The notes under the pieces are model-generated. The model had not been told where the DNA came from, searched no databases, and worked only from the letters and a program-made list of their open reading frames with translations. The position numbers were made by a program, and so were the translations under genes. DNA of 64,000 bases from Actinokineospora pegani (GTDB taxonomy: Bacteria; Actinomycetota; Actinomycetes; Mycobacteriales; Pseudonocardiaceae): positions 28,417-92,416 of the forward strand of contig NZ_WHOL01000126.1 in NCBI RefSeq assembly GCF_009745975.1, in the 5' to 3' direction. Positions 1 through 9,069 of the stretch are shown in pieces. Each line of letters begins with the position of its first letter. The first letter of the stretch is position 1.

Positions 1-3000
1 AGTCCCCTGGGCAGGTCCGTGGCCGAGGACGAGGTCATGGTGGCGATGACGACCGGGGCCTCCTGGCCCTGGAAGCGGTCGACGGTGCCCACGCGGACCT
101 CGGGGTGGCCCGCGTCCTTCAGGGCGCGGGCCACGATGCGCTGCTGCATGTTGTACGGGGCCACGACGAGGAAGTCCGACTGGTCCAGCGGGCGGGTCCG
201 CGTGCCGTCGGACCAGGGGCGGCCGAGCAGGGAGGCCACTGTGGACACCACGACGGCGGCTTCCTCGGTGGAGCGGGTGGTGTTGCCGGAGTGCTCGACC
301 ATCGCCACGTGCAGCCCCGGCGCCACGCCGTCGACGGCGCGGGTGGCGGCGACCGGGTGGGACTGGAGCATGCCCGCGTAGGACAGGTTCGACACCGGGG
401 CGCACACCGCCGGGTGCATGCGGCGGGACTGGTCGAGGAAGTAGCCCAGGGCGGGCGGCACGACGTCGGCGGCGCCGATGAGGTGGCCCAGGGCGGAGGC
501 CTCGGCGCCCGCGGGGTGGGTGCCCTGCACGACCTGGGGGAGCTGCTGCGGGTCGCCGAGCAGGACCAGGTTGTCGGCGGCCATCGACACGGCCAGGGCG
601 TCGACCAGCGAGAACTGGCCCGCCTCGTCGACCAGGAGGATGTCGAGGCCGCGCACGGACGGGTTGGCGAAGGTCCACGCGGTGCCGCCGACCACGTGTC
701 CGCCGGGGTGGTCCTCGCGCCAGCGGGCGAGCGCCTTGTTGTCCTTGGGCGTGTCCCACGGGACCTCGACGGGCTTGCCGCGGCCCAGGCCCTTGGCGAC
801 CGGGATACCGGGCGCGGCGGTCAGGGCGGCCGACAGCACGTTCTCCACGGCCTTGTGGCTGTTGGACGTGACGCCGACGGACTTGCCCTGGTCGACCAGG
901 TGCTTGATCAACTGGGCGGCGAGGTAGGTCTTGCCCGCGCCGGGCGGGCCCTGCACCGCCAGCACCGACCGGTCCAGGCCGTCGACCGCCTCCAGCACCG
1001 TCGCGACCAGGTCGAAGCCGGGGTCGGGCAGCTCGCGCGGCGGCAGGCGGCGCAGCAGGTCGACGCCGGGGTGCGCGGGCAGGTCGGGCAGCCCGGCGGC
1101 GACGAGCTCGGCGAGCTCCTCGACGGCCTTGTCCTTGGGCGTGGGCGAGATCGGCTTGCCCGGCAGCACCGCCTCCGGCGCCGCGGCGAACTGCTCGGCC
1201 ACGGGCGCGGTCTCCACCAGCTCCAGCCGGTCGGCGTGGGCCGAGACCACGGTGGCGTCGCGGCCCTCGTCGGGGTAGCGCAGGCGCACCTGGTCGCCGG
1301 GGGCGAACGGGTGCGGGCGGTCGGGGTCGCACGCCATGGTGATGGTGCGGCGGGCGTTGCGCTGGCGGCCCTGCGGCTGCTCCCACTCCCCCACCCGCAT
1401 CGACACCGGGACCGCGCAGTTGCCGTCGGACTCCAAGTCGGACAGCGGCACGGCCATGCGGTGGAAGAACTCCCACCACGCCGGGTTCGCCTCGCGCCGG
1501 TAGTAGCCGACGGCGGCGGCCAGCAGCGCGCGGGCCCGGTCGTCGCCGGTGAAGTCGGCCGAGTCCTCGGGCAGGCCCTCGATCAGCGGTTCGACCAGCA
1601 TGGCGATCCGCTTCTCGCGCTCCTCGCGCTCGGCCGCCTTGGCCTCGTCGACGATGTCCGGCGGCGGCGGCTCGACCGACTCGATGCCGCGCTCGGCGCG
1701 GACGCGGTGCAGGAAGCCGAACAGCTCCATGGTCGACACGCAGTCGTACTCGTTGTAGTCGGCGATGCCGCGCAGCACCTCGTCGGCGCGCTCGACCTCG
1801 CCGAGGGCGGTCAGCGTCAGGTACTCCTCGTAGGCCTCGATGCTCGACGCGGCGGTCTTCACCTCGCCCTCGCGCGCCGAGGGCATGTAGAGCGGTTCGA
1901 GGTACTTGATGGAGTACGAGCGCTGCGACACCCGCAGGCCCTTGCGGACCACGGCGTAGAGGTCGACCAGGGCGCCCGCGCGCAGCAGCTCGTCGACCGC
2001 GGCCTCCCGGGTGCCGTGCAGGGCGGCGAGCCGCTTGACGGCGGCGGCCTCGTAGGGCGCGTAGTGGTAGATGTGCGCGCCGGGGTGCTCGGCGAGCCGG
2101 TTGACGGCGAAGTCGACGAAGTCCTCGAACGCCTCGCGCTCCTGGCGCCGCGAGTGCGCCCAGAACGGGGTGAACTGGCGGACCCCGTCGCGGGTGACCG
2201 CGCCGAACAGGTACTCCAGGCCCTCCCCGCCGACCGCGTACGGGTCGCCCTCCATGTCGAAGAAGACGTCGCCGGGGCTGGGCGCGGGCAGCTCGGCCAG
2301 CGCCGCGGGGTCGACGACCTCGTAGCTGACCTCGCCGGTGGCGTCCTGGCGGACCTGGATGGCGGCCTGGGCGCGCAGCGCGGCGAACGACCCGGCGGAG
2401 ACCGACCTCGGCCGCTCGTCCGCCTCGGCCAGCGCGTCGATGGTGTCGAGCCCGGCGGCGGCGAGCTTGCGGCGCTGGTCGGCGCGGATGCCCGCGACCA
2501 GCGACAGGTCGCGGGCGCTCGCGCGCCCGTCGGCGCAGTGCGTGGCGAACGCGCAGCCGCCACAGGCCGGGCGCTCGTCGGCCCACAGCCGCTCGGGCAG
2601 GCCGGGGGCCCGCGACAGCAGCCGGTCGCGCAGGCGGCGCAGCAGCGGCAGGAAGTCCTCGACCAGGAAGGACTCGGTGGTGCCGTCGCCGAGCAGCAGG
2701 TGCATCCTGGGCCCGGTCGGCCATCCCGCCCGGCGCAGCGCGTCGGCGTAGGCGGCGAGCTGGATCACCGCGGACGGCTTGGCCCGGCGGGCCAGCTTGG
2801 TGTCGTAGACCTCGTAGCGGCCGCGCTCGTCGCGGCGCAGGAAGTCCGCCCGCCCGGAGAACTCGCCGTCGACGAACACCGCCTGGTAGACGACCTCGGC
2901 CCCGGCGGCGAGCGCCTCGGCGGTGCGGGCGGCCGCGGTGTCGGTGTCGACCTCGGCGATCTCCACCACCGCGCTGACCTCGGCGCGCAGCGCGCCGAGG

Positions 3001-3155
3001 GTGGCCTTCTCGTGCTCGCGGCCGTGCTTGGCGGCCAGCCCGTCGCCGCCGTCGCCGGGCTCGGGCGCCCCGGGCAGACCGGCCTTGCGCGCCTGCCGCA
3101 GAACGCTGCGGTGCTCGCAGTCCAGCAGGTCGGCGAGGTCGGACGGCGTGTACAC
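1..3155 (-). CDS. TM0106-type RecB-like nuclease fused to a superfamily 1 helicase, C-terminus cut by the window edge
   Basis: I translated this by hand from the reverse strand. It is open from a GTG at 3155 to the window edge, about 1051 residues. The N-terminal part is a RecB-like nuclease with four cysteines (C13, and C198, C201, C207 in ACGGCAFATHC) that should bind an Fe-S cluster as in AddB and Cas4. The PD-(D/E)xK core is visible as D104 in GRADFL and D118/K120 in YEVYDTK. The C-terminal half is a DNA helicase with Walker A QGPPGAGKT and Walker B LLVDEAG. Such fusions are known in actinobacteria and are thought to act on DNA ends, though their cellular role is poorly defined. A CAGACT box lies 7 nt before the GTG, so translation is probably leaderless. 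The gene is divergent from the disrupted gene at 3250. Confidence 0.85.
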   Translation of the reverse strand, partial: MYTPSDLADLLDCEHRSVLRQARKAGLPGAPEPGDGGDGLAAKHGREHEKATLGALRAEVSAVVEIAEVDTDTAAARTAEALAAGAEVVYQAVFVDGEFSGRADFLRRDERGRYEVYDTKLARRAKPSAVIQLAAYADALRRAGWPTGPRMHLLLGDGTTESFLVEDFLPLLRRLRDRLLSRAPGLPERLWADERPACGGCAFATHCADGRASARDLSLVAGIRADQRRKLAAAGLDTIDALAEADERPRSVSAGSFAALRAQAAIQVRQDATGEVSYEVVDPAALAELPAPSPGDVFFDMEGDPYAVGGEGLEYLFGAVTRDGVRQFTPFWAHSRRQEREAFEDFVDFAVNRLAEHPGAHIYHYAPYEAAAVKRLAALHGTREAAVDELLRAGALVDLYAVVRKGLRVSQRSYSIKYLEPLYMPSAREGEVKTAASSIEAYEEYLTLTALGEVERADEVLRGIADYNEYDCVSTMELFGFLHRVRAERGIESVEPPPPDIVDEAKAAEREEREKRIAMLVEPLIEGLPEDSADFTGDDRARALLAAAVGYYRREANPAWWEFFHRMAVPLSDLESDGNCAVPVSMRVGEWEQPQGRQRNARRTITMACDPDRPHPFAPGDQVRLRYPDEGRDATVVSAHADRLELVETAPVAEQFAAAPEAVLPGKPISPTPKDKAVEELAELVAAGLPDLPAHPGVDLLRRLPPRELPDPGFDLVATVLEAVDGLDRSVLAVQGPPGAGKTYLAAQLIKHLVDQGKSVGVTSNSHKAVENVLSAALTAAPGIPVAKGLGRGKPVEVPWDTPKDNKALARWREDHPGGHVVGGTAWTFANPSVRGLDILLVDEAGQFSLVDALAVSMAADNLVLLGDPQQLPQVVQGTHPAGAEASALGHLIGAADVVPPALGYFLDQSRRMHPAVCAPVSNLSYAGMLQSHPVAATRAVDGVAPGLHVAMVEHSGNTTRSTEEAAVVVSTVASLLGRPWSDGTRTRPLDQSDFLVVAPYNMQQRIVARALKDAGHPEVRVGTVDRFQGQEAPVVIATMTSSSATDLPRG

Positions 3156-3249
3156 CGCGGAGAGTCTGGCAGCCGGGCCGGACCGGACACAGGAGCGACA
3201 CGCCCGGAACCCGCGCGCGCCCGACGGCCCGGCTCGCCATCATGTCGGC

Positions 3250-3813
3250 ATGCCCCTCGACACCCTCCGCCTCGATGTGGCCGTCCCGCTCGACTCCACC
3301 GACAGGCCGACCCACGCGGTGCGGGTGTTCGTCGACGAGGTCGAGCGGACCGAGCGCGGGGCCGGGATGGGGATGGACCCCTACGACGTGTTCGTGCCGG
3401 TCAACCGCCTGGTCGCGGCGGCGGAGCCGCGCACGGTGCCGATCGCCCGCTGCTCGTGCGGGAGCTACGGGTGCGGCCGCACCGACGTGACGATCACCCG
3501 GGTCGGCTGGCGCTGGCCGGGGCGGACTGGGAGGCGTTGGCGCGGCACGGGTTGACGCCGGGTTTCGTGGGTGGGGCCCCCTGGGACCCCGGGGTGTTCG
3601 TGATCTCGTTGAGATACCGCGCCTCCGAGCACCAGGTGTTCTTGCGCGAGCCCTGGGGCGAAGGCTCCCCCGGAGGACCTGGCGGAGCGGTTGATCGCGC
3701 GGCTGGCGGCCCCGCCGCGGGAGTGGGATGCCACCTGGCACCCCATCGTCGTCAAGAAGACCGACCCACCCGCGATCGCGGGTGCGGGGTGGCAGCGCCA
3801 CAGGTACCCCTAG
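3250..3813 (+). pseudogene. Small hypothetical protein disrupted by two frameshifts that cancel out
   Basis: The ATG at 3250 opens a frame starting MPLDTLRLDVAVPLDSTD and running through a Cys-rich CSCGSYGCG stretch. Coding signal then moves to the second frame near 3500-3530 (DWEALARHGLTPGF) and returns to the original frame near 3660 (DLAERLIARLAAPPREWDAT), ending at TAG 3811-3813. The reconstructed product would be about 187 residues. The two shifts cancel, so either a double indel has inactivated the gene or the sequence holds two base-calling errors. A CATCAT box lies 6 nt upstream of the ATG, in line with the leaderless starts elsewhere in the window. I do not recognise a family. Confidence 0.55.
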
Positions 3814-3945
3814 CCGTCCGCCCGCGCTCGCTGACCCCGCGTCGCGGCGGCGAATCCGATAGTCCTAGTAGGACGATCAACTCACCTGGCGGTGGTGTGG
3901 CCACCGACCACGGCCACCCCGTTGCGCCTCTGCGAACATGAGGAC

Positions 3946-4356
3946 ATGTTCAGCCGTTTCACCACCACCGCGCGGAACGCGGTCCTGCACGCGGGCTTGC
4001 GCGCGAAGGCGGAGCAGAGCGACGAGATCCACGCGGGCCACCTCCTGCTCGGCGTGGTCGACGCGGGCGGAATCGGAGCCGCGGCGCTGGACCGGGACGC
4101 CGACGCGGTGCGGCGGGCGCTGGACACGGCCCCCGTCCGCTGGTCGGCGTGGCGGCGCTGGCGCGACCGCCGCTTCGAGCCGCCCCTGTCGGCTGAGGCC
4201 AAGCGCGCCCTGCGGGCGGCGGAACGGGCGGCCGCGGGACCGATCGACTCGGGGCACCTCGCGCTCGGCGCGCTGGAGGTCGTCGCCATGCCCGCGGACG
4301 GCGTGGCCGACCGCGTCGCCGAGCGGCGAGCGGCCCAGGCGGAGCCGACCGCCTAG
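3946..4356 (+). CDS. Clp N-terminal (repeat) domain protein
   Basis: This 136-residue protein begins MFSRFTTTARNAVLHAGLRA and contains EIHAGHLLLGVVD and GPIDSGHLALGALE, the two half-repeats of the Clp N domain. In ClpA/ClpC that domain binds adaptors and substrates. No AAA+ ATPase domain follows, so this is a free-standing N domain. Actinobacteria often carry several such proteins, proposed to be adaptors or decoys for ClpC. The ATG at 3946 is chosen over an in-frame start 54 nt upstream because the family homology begins there and a GAGGAC-like ribosome site precedes it. The 3' end overlaps the convergent MFS gene by 4 nt. Confidence 0.75.
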   Translation: MFSRFTTTARNAVLHAGLRAKAEQSDEIHAGHLLLGVVDAGGIGAAALDRDADAVRRALDTAPVRWSAWRRWRDRRFEPPLSAEAKRALRAAERAAAGPIDSGHLALGALEVVAMPADGVADRVAERRAAQAEPTA

Positions 4357-5567
4357 TCCCTGGTCCCGTGGGCGGTGGAACGCAGTGCGCGCGGGAGGCT
4401 GATCGCCACCGCGGCGGTGGCCAGCACGCCCGCGCCGCCCGCGATGAGCAGTGTCGTCGGGGCGTCGGTGGCGTCCAGCAGGAGGCCGCCGCCCAGGTAG
4501 GAGATGGCCGCTGCGATGCCGATGGCCCCGTAGAGGTTGCCGAAGACCCGGCCCAGGAGGGCGGCGGGGACCAGGCGTTGCAGCAGGGTCGAGGAGGCCA
4601 CGTCCATGGCGGCCAAGCCCAGGCCGCGGACGGCCTGGACCGCGAAGGCGGCGGACACGGCCCAGGCCAGGCCGGTGAGCAGGTTGCCCGCGCTGCTCAC
4701 CAGGAAGCCGCCGACCAGCAGCGCGGTCATCGATGCCGCGGGGGCGAACCGGGTCAGCAGGGCGTACCCGGCCAGCAGGCCGACGCCGACCGCGCCCAGC
4801 AGCAGCCCGACCGCCGAGCCGCCCGCCTGGAAGGTCTCGGTGGCCAGCAGCACCAGCGCCACGTCGTCGACGCCGTTGCACGCCACGACCGCCACGAACC
4901 CGATCGCGACCACCCGCACCGGCCGGGTCCGCAGGATGTAGCCCAGCCCCACCCTGGCCTGCCCCAGCAGCGACTCCCCCGGCGACGGCGTCGGCGGCAG
5001 CGACGGCACCCGGACCAGCACCAACGCCGAGATCAGGAAGGACGCCGCGTCCACCAGCAGCACCCCGCGCACGCCCAGCACCGGCAGCAGCGCCGCCGCG
5101 AGCAGCGGTCCGAACGCCTCGGCGGCGTTGGCGCCGAAGCCGACCGCCGAGTTCGCCGTCTCCAGGTCCCGGTCGCCCACCAGCGCGGGCACGGCCGACC
5201 GGGACGCGGGCTGGAAGACCTGGCCCGCCAGCGCGCGCACCCCGACCAGCACCAGCAGCGGCCCCAGCGGCGGCAGCGCGACCGCGATCGCCAGCACGGC
5301 GGCGGCCTGCACGAGTTCGCACACCACCATCACCCGCCGCCGGTCGAACCGGTCGGCCACCGCCCCGGCCAGCGGGCCGGTCAGCGCGGGCACGAAGTCG
5401 CCGACCAGCAGCAGCAACGCCACCGCCACGCCCTGCCCGGTGGTCGCCGCGACGTGCAGCATCAGGGCCACCAGGCTCAGCGCGTCGCCCCCGTAGGAGA
5501 TGACGCGCGCGGTGAACAGGGCGCGCAGCGGCCGATTGGCGCGCAACAGCCCGAAGGCGGTGGGCAT
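4353..5567 (-). CDS. MFS transporter, 12-TM drug-efflux type
   Basis: The 404-residue protein starts MPTAFGLLRANRPLRALFTAR, the usual beginning of the MFS_3/enterobactin-exporter-like branch, with LFTARVISYGGDALSLVAL forming the first membrane helix. About twelve hydrophobic segments follow, and the loop GAVADRFDRRRVM after helix 2 matches the MFS motif A region. It should be a proton-driven exporter in the cell membrane; the substrate cannot be read from sequence. A GGGGGAG ribosome site lies 5 nt from the ATG. It faces the Clp-N gene tail to tail, and no regulator is adjacent. Confidence 0.8.
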   Translation of the reverse strand: MPTAFGLLRANRPLRALFTARVISYGGDALSLVALMLHVAATTGQGVAVALLLLVGDFVPALTGPLAGAVADRFDRRRVMVVCELVQAAAVLAIAVALPPLGPLLVLVGVRALAGQVFQPASRSAVPALVGDRDLETANSAVGFGANAAEAFGPLLAAALLPVLGVRGVLLVDAASFLISALVLVRVPSLPPTPSPGESLLGQARVGLGYILRTRPVRVVAIGFVAVVACNGVDDVALVLLATETFQAGGSAVGLLLGAVGVGLLAGYALLTRFAPAASMTALLVGGFLVSSAGNLLTGLAWAVSAAFAVQAVRGLGLAAMDVASSTLLQRLVPAALLGRVFGNLYGAIGIAAAISYLGGGLLLDATDAPTTLLIAGGAGVLATAAVAISLPRALRSTAHGTRD

Positions 5568-5852
5568 GGCTCCCCCGAGGCGTCAGCCGTTGGTGATCGG
5601 GGCACCGTAGCGGGCCGGGTCCGGCGCCACGCACCGGTTTTCGCCGCGCCCGGGTGTTGTCACGCGATTGCCAGAAGCGGCCCCCGCCGGTGTCAGGCCC
5701 CGGCGAAGACCCACCGGGTGGCGACAAAACCGGGGTCGCGCCATTTCGAAATTGACAATTTTCCCCGCTCCGCAACGATTGCGTCCCAGTATTCCCAGGT
5801 GGAACACTTCGGTCACCAACCCATGGGAATGACCGCAGGAGGCGATACCGGA

Positions 5853-6008
5853 ATGGCAGGAAAATCCTGGGTCGCAACCGCGCGCACGGCTTCGGACCGC
5901 CACCACGCCCACACCGCCCCGGCGGCCACCCCCGCGCGGCGCGAGGAGCCCCACCCCGAGGACCGCGCGAAGGCGATCGCCCGCGCCCAGGCCGCGCCCG
6001 TCCCCTGA
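5853..6008 (+). CDS. Small ORF whose tail copies the C-terminus of the next hydrolase
   Basis: A 51-residue frame begins MAGKSWVATARTASDRHH behind a good AGGAGG site (5838-5843) and ends EDRAKAIARAQAAPVP. The hydrolase that follows ends ADRDEAVARAQAAQVP, and the last 53 bases of both, including stop codon and flank, agree at roughly 42 positions by eye. It may be the remnant of a tandem hydrolase duplicate whose body was lost, or a translated small peptide. The 285 nt before it (5568-5852) include an AT-rich patch with TTGACA at 5752-5757, a possible -35 element with no convincing -10. Confidence 0.4.
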   Translation: MAGKSWVATARTASDRHHAHTAPAATPARREEPHPEDRAKAIARAQAAPVP

Positions 6009-6086
6009 CCCGGGACACCGGCCGCTGGTCCTCCCTCCCCGTCCGGGCCCCATGAACCCCTGGCACGACAACGAAGGAGAACCTTG

Positions 6087-7499
6087 ATGGGCAGCAAGCT
6101 CCGAAGCCGGTTGGCGCTGGGCGCCGCCGCCACGGCGCTGGTGGCGGGATCGGCGGTGGCCCTGGTGCCCGGCGCGACCGCGGCGGAGCCGGGGGTCCCC
6201 ACCGTCACCCCGATCGCGCCGCAGGCGGGCAAGGGCCACGGCGTGTCCACCGGGCAGGGCGTCATCGACCTGGACGCGATCGGCTACGCCGAGTCCGAGT
6301 TCCTGATGTCCGGCCAGGCGACCACCTACGGCCAGTCGGGCCTGTGGACCGACAACGGCCGGTGGGCGACCAAGGTGGCCGCCGAGGGCACCGACTACAC
6401 CACGCGCCTGCTCGTCGAGCGGCCCAAGGACCCGGCCGAGTTCAACGGCACCGTCATCGTCGAGTGGATGAACGTCAGCTTCGGCGTGGACATCCCCGTC
6501 GACCTCTCGCAGTCCTACCAGTACGCCGCGCGCGAGGGCTACGCCTACGTCGGGGTGACCGCGCAGCGGCGGGGCGCGCAGAAGCTCACCGAGCTGGACC
6601 CCGAGCGCTACCCGGGCGTCGACCTGCCCAACGACGACATCTCCTACGACGTGCTCACCCAGGCCGCGCGCGCGGTGCGGACCAACCCCGAGATCATCGG
6701 GGCCACGCCGACGACCGTGCTGGCCTCCGGGCACTCGCAGTCGGCCGGGCGGCTGGTCACCTACATCAACGCCGTCCAGCCCCAGGCCGGGCTCTTCGAC
6801 GGCTTCCTCGTCCACGGCCGGGCGGGCGGGGCCGCGAAGGTCGCGGGCGGCAGCGCGCCGCTGTCGGCGAAGATCCGCACCGACCTCGACGTCCCGGTCT
6901 TCGTGCTGCAGGCCGAGACCGACGTGCCGCTGTCGTCGTCGGCGCGGCAGAACACCCCCCTCGTGCGCACCTGGGAGGTCGCGGGCACCGCGCACGCCGA
7001 CCAGTACGGCCTGGACCTCTACAACCCGGTCAACGCCAGGGACAAGGGCATCAACGACGGCGCCGCGACCTACTGCGACAAGCCGGTCAACTCGATGACC
7101 TTCCGCTACGCGCAGAACGCCGCCTACCACCACCTCAACCGCTGGGCCCAGGGCGGCCCGCCGCCGCCGAGCGCCCAGCAGATCGACGCCTGGTTCGGCG
7201 TGCTCATCCAGCGCGACAAGGACGGCAACGCCGTCGGCGGCGTGCGCCTGCCCGACCTGGTGGCCCCGGTCGCCACGTACTCGCCGAACAACAGCGGCGG
7301 CAACGTGCTCGGCGCGTGCCTGCTGCTGGGCACGACCACCCCGTTCACCGCCGAGCGGCTCAAGGAGCTCTACCCCGACCACGCCGCCTACGTGAAGCGG
7401 TTCACCGAGGCCGCCGACGTGGCGACCCGGCTCGGGTACATGCTCCCCGCCGACCGCGACGAGGCCGTCGCGCGCGCCCAGGCCGCCCAGGTCCCCTGA
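6087..7499 (+). CDS. Secreted alpha/beta hydrolase (Abhydrolase_10-like)
   Basis: This 470-residue protein has a classical signal peptide: basic MGSKLRSRLALG, a hydrophobic stretch, then an ATAAEP cleavage region near residue 35. The mature part matches the actinobacterial 'alpha/beta hydrolase domain' family, with VIVEWMNVSFGVD early and the nucleophile elbow ASGHSQSAGR near residue 215. The likely acid and base lie in LQAETDVP and GTAHADQYG. It probably cleaves an extracellular ester; the substrate is unknown. The ATG at 6087 follows GAAGGAGA by 6 nt. A strong hairpin terminator at 7519 closes the unit. Its C-terminal 16 residues are repeated in the small ORF just upstream. Confidence 0.75.
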   Translation: MGSKLRSRLALGAAATALVAGSAVALVPGATAAEPGVPTVTPIAPQAGKGHGVSTGQGVIDLDAIGYAESEFLMSGQATTYGQSGLWTDNGRWATKVAAEGTDYTTRLLVERPKDPAEFNGTVIVEWMNVSFGVDIPVDLSQSYQYAAREGYAYVGVTAQRRGAQKLTELDPERYPGVDLPNDDISYDVLTQAARAVRTNPEIIGATPTTVLASGHSQSAGRLVTYINAVQPQAGLFDGFLVHGRAGGAAKVAGGSAPLSAKIRTDLDVPVFVLQAETDVPLSSSARQNTPLVRTWEVAGTAHADQYGLDLYNPVNARDKGINDGAATYCDKPVNSMTFRYAQNAAYHHLNRWAQGGPPPPSAQQIDAWFGVLIQRDKDGNAVGGVRLPDLVAPVATYSPNNSGGNVLGACLLLGTTTPFTAERLKELYPDHAAYVKRFTEAADVATRLGYMLPADRDEAVARAQAAQVP

Positions 7500-7518
7500 C
7501 CGGTCGGTAACGAGACCG

Positions 7519-7559
7519 CGGCCCGCGCCCAGTCCCAGCAGCGGACCGGGCGCGGGCCG
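7519..7559 (+). terminator. Hairpin terminator after the secreted hydrolase
   Basis: Perfect 12-bp arms CGGCCCGCGCCC (7519-7530) and GGGCGCGGGCCG (7548-7559) with a 17-nt loop, 20 nt past the stop codon. No long T run follows, as is usual in high-GC actinobacteria. Confidence 0.7.
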
Positions 7560-7630
7560 TTCCACACCCGCTGACAACGCACGGGCGTGGAATTGCGCGT
7601 ATCGCACAACTATTCATTGTTTCACCGCCC

Positions 7631-7660
7631 TTGTCCTGGTATTGGCGTCACTTGTAGATT
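7631..7660 (+). promoter_or_regulatory. Sigma-70-type promoter for the secreted lipase
   Basis: TTGTCC (7631-7636) and TAGATT (7655-7660) are separated by 18 nt, and the second box lies 56 nt before the lipase GTG, in an AT-rich patch. Inferred from sequence only. Confidence 0.45.
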
Positions 7661-7716
7661 CATTTCTGGAAACCACCGGTTTCCCCCAGGTCAGACAGGC
7701 TCGACGAGGAGTTCCC

Positions 7717-8952
7717 GTGAGGCCAGTGTCCCGGTTTTTCCGTAAGTCCGAGGGCGGGGCGCGGCGGTGGCCTGTGGTCGCCGCGGTCGTGACCGCGTTG
7801 TCCGTTCCCGCGGCTGTCGGTGTGTTCGCCACGGTGTCCGCCGCGCCGGTCAGCCAGGCCGCCGAGCCGCCGCAGGGTCCCGTCGGCGACGCGTTCTACA
7901 CCCCGCCGACCCCGCTGCCGCCGGGTGGAAACGGTGATGTGATCTGGTGGCGGCAGATCGCGGACAAGTCCAACGCCAAGGGCTACCTGGTGCTGTACCG
8001 CTCGGAGTCGGCCACCGGCCAGCCGATCGCGGTGTCCGGGCGGGTGTTCGTGCCGAAGAAGGCGTGGACCGGCAACGGGCCGCGCCCGATCATCTCCACC
8101 GCCCCTGGCACCCGCGGCATCGGCGACTCCTGCGCGCCGTCGAAGTACCTCGACTACGAGGCCCCCTTCACCGACCCGCTGCTGAACAAGGGCTACGCGA
8201 TCGCCACGACCGACTACGAGGGCCTGGGCACCCCGGGCACCCACACCTACGTCGTCGGCCAGTCCGAGGGCCGCTCGGTCATCGACGCCGCCCGCGCCGC
8301 AACCCGCCTGCCCGCCGCGGGCCTGGCCCCCGGCGGCCAGATCGCCTTCGCCGGCTACTCCCAGGGCGGCGGCGGCGCGGCCTGGGCCGGTGAACTGGCC
8401 CCGACCTACGCCCCCGACCTCAACGTCGTCGGCATCGCCGCGGGCGGTGTCCCCGCCGACCTCACCGAGGTCGCCAACTTCCTCGACGGCGGCCTGGGCT
8501 TCGGCTTCCTGCTCCTGGCCTCGCTGGGCCTCAACTCCGCCTACCCGGACCTGGACCTCCCGAAGTACCTCAACGACAAGGGCCAGGAACTCTACGAGAC
8601 CAAGCAGGGCGTCTGCGTCGACGCGGTCTTCGGCTACGCGTTCCAGAAGATCTCCGACTACACCACCACCAACCCGCTCAACACCCCGGAGTGGCAGGCC
8701 AAGCTCGCCGAGAACAAGCTCGGCTCGGCCAAGCCCAGCGCCCCGGTCTTCCTCTACCACGGCCTGGTCGACGAGATCATCCCGCTCAAGCAGGCCGAGA
8801 CCCTGCGCAAGGACTACTGCGAAGCAGGCGTGAAGGTCCAGTGGGGCCCGTTCCTCGGCGAGCACGTGACCACCATGGCCTTCGCCTCGCACGACGTGGA
8901 GAAGTTCCTGACGGACCGCTTCGCGGGCAAGGCCCCCAGGAACAACTGCTGA
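7717..8952 (+). CDS. Secretory lipase (LIP family)
   Basis: A 411-residue secreted triacylglycerol-lipase-like enzyme. GTG 7717 is chosen because GACGAGGAG sits just upstream and the protein then starts with a signal peptide: basic RPVSRFFRKSEGGARR, hydrophobic VVAAVVTALSVPAAVG, and a cleavage region near SQAAEP. The mature enzyme has the lipase elbow AFAGYSQGGGG, the loop STAPGTRGIGDSCAPS typical of the family, and a C-terminal YHGLVDEIIP and LGEHVTTM that should carry the catalytic Asp and His. Cysteines around SCAPS and the C-terminal NNC may form disulfides. It stands alone between two strong terminators and should hydrolyse lipids outside the cell. Confidence 0.85.
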   Translation: MRPVSRFFRKSEGGARRWPVVAAVVTALSVPAAVGVFATVSAAPVSQAAEPPQGPVGDAFYTPPTPLPPGGNGDVIWWRQIADKSNAKGYLVLYRSESATGQPIAVSGRVFVPKKAWTGNGPRPIISTAPGTRGIGDSCAPSKYLDYEAPFTDPLLNKGYAIATTDYEGLGTPGTHTYVVGQSEGRSVIDAARAATRLPAAGLAPGGQIAFAGYSQGGGGAAWAGELAPTYAPDLNVVGIAAGGVPADLTEVANFLDGGLGFGFLLLASLGLNSAYPDLDLPKYLNDKGQELYETKQGVCVDAVFGYAFQKISDYTTTNPLNTPEWQAKLAENKLGSAKPSAPVFLYHGLVDEIIPLKQAETLRKDYCEAGVKVQWGPFLGEHVTTMAFASHDVEKFLTDRFAGKAPRNNC

Positions 8953-8979
8953 TTCACCCCTGAGCCAACTGGATCGGTA

Positions 8980-9017
8980 GACGTGTCCCCCGCCGGGTTC
9001 CCGGCGGGGGACACGTC
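8980..9017 (+). terminator. Strong hairpin terminator after the lipase
   Basis: Perfect 17-bp stem GACGTGTCCCCCGCCGG (8980-8996) with CCGGCGGGGGACACGTC (9001-9017) and a 4-nt loop, followed by TTC. It lies 28 nt past the lipase stop codon. Confidence 0.85.
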
Positions 9018-9069
9018 TTCTCCGGGCCCCCCGGGGCGCGGGCGAGGGTGTGTTCGAGCTGATCCGGCG

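Noticed and set aside
105..3941. A 1278-codon open frame on the + strand
   Set aside because: Its product is Gly/Arg/Val/His-rich low-complexity sequence, the typical antisense shadow of a GC-rich gene; the reverse strand encodes a coherent nuclease-helicase.
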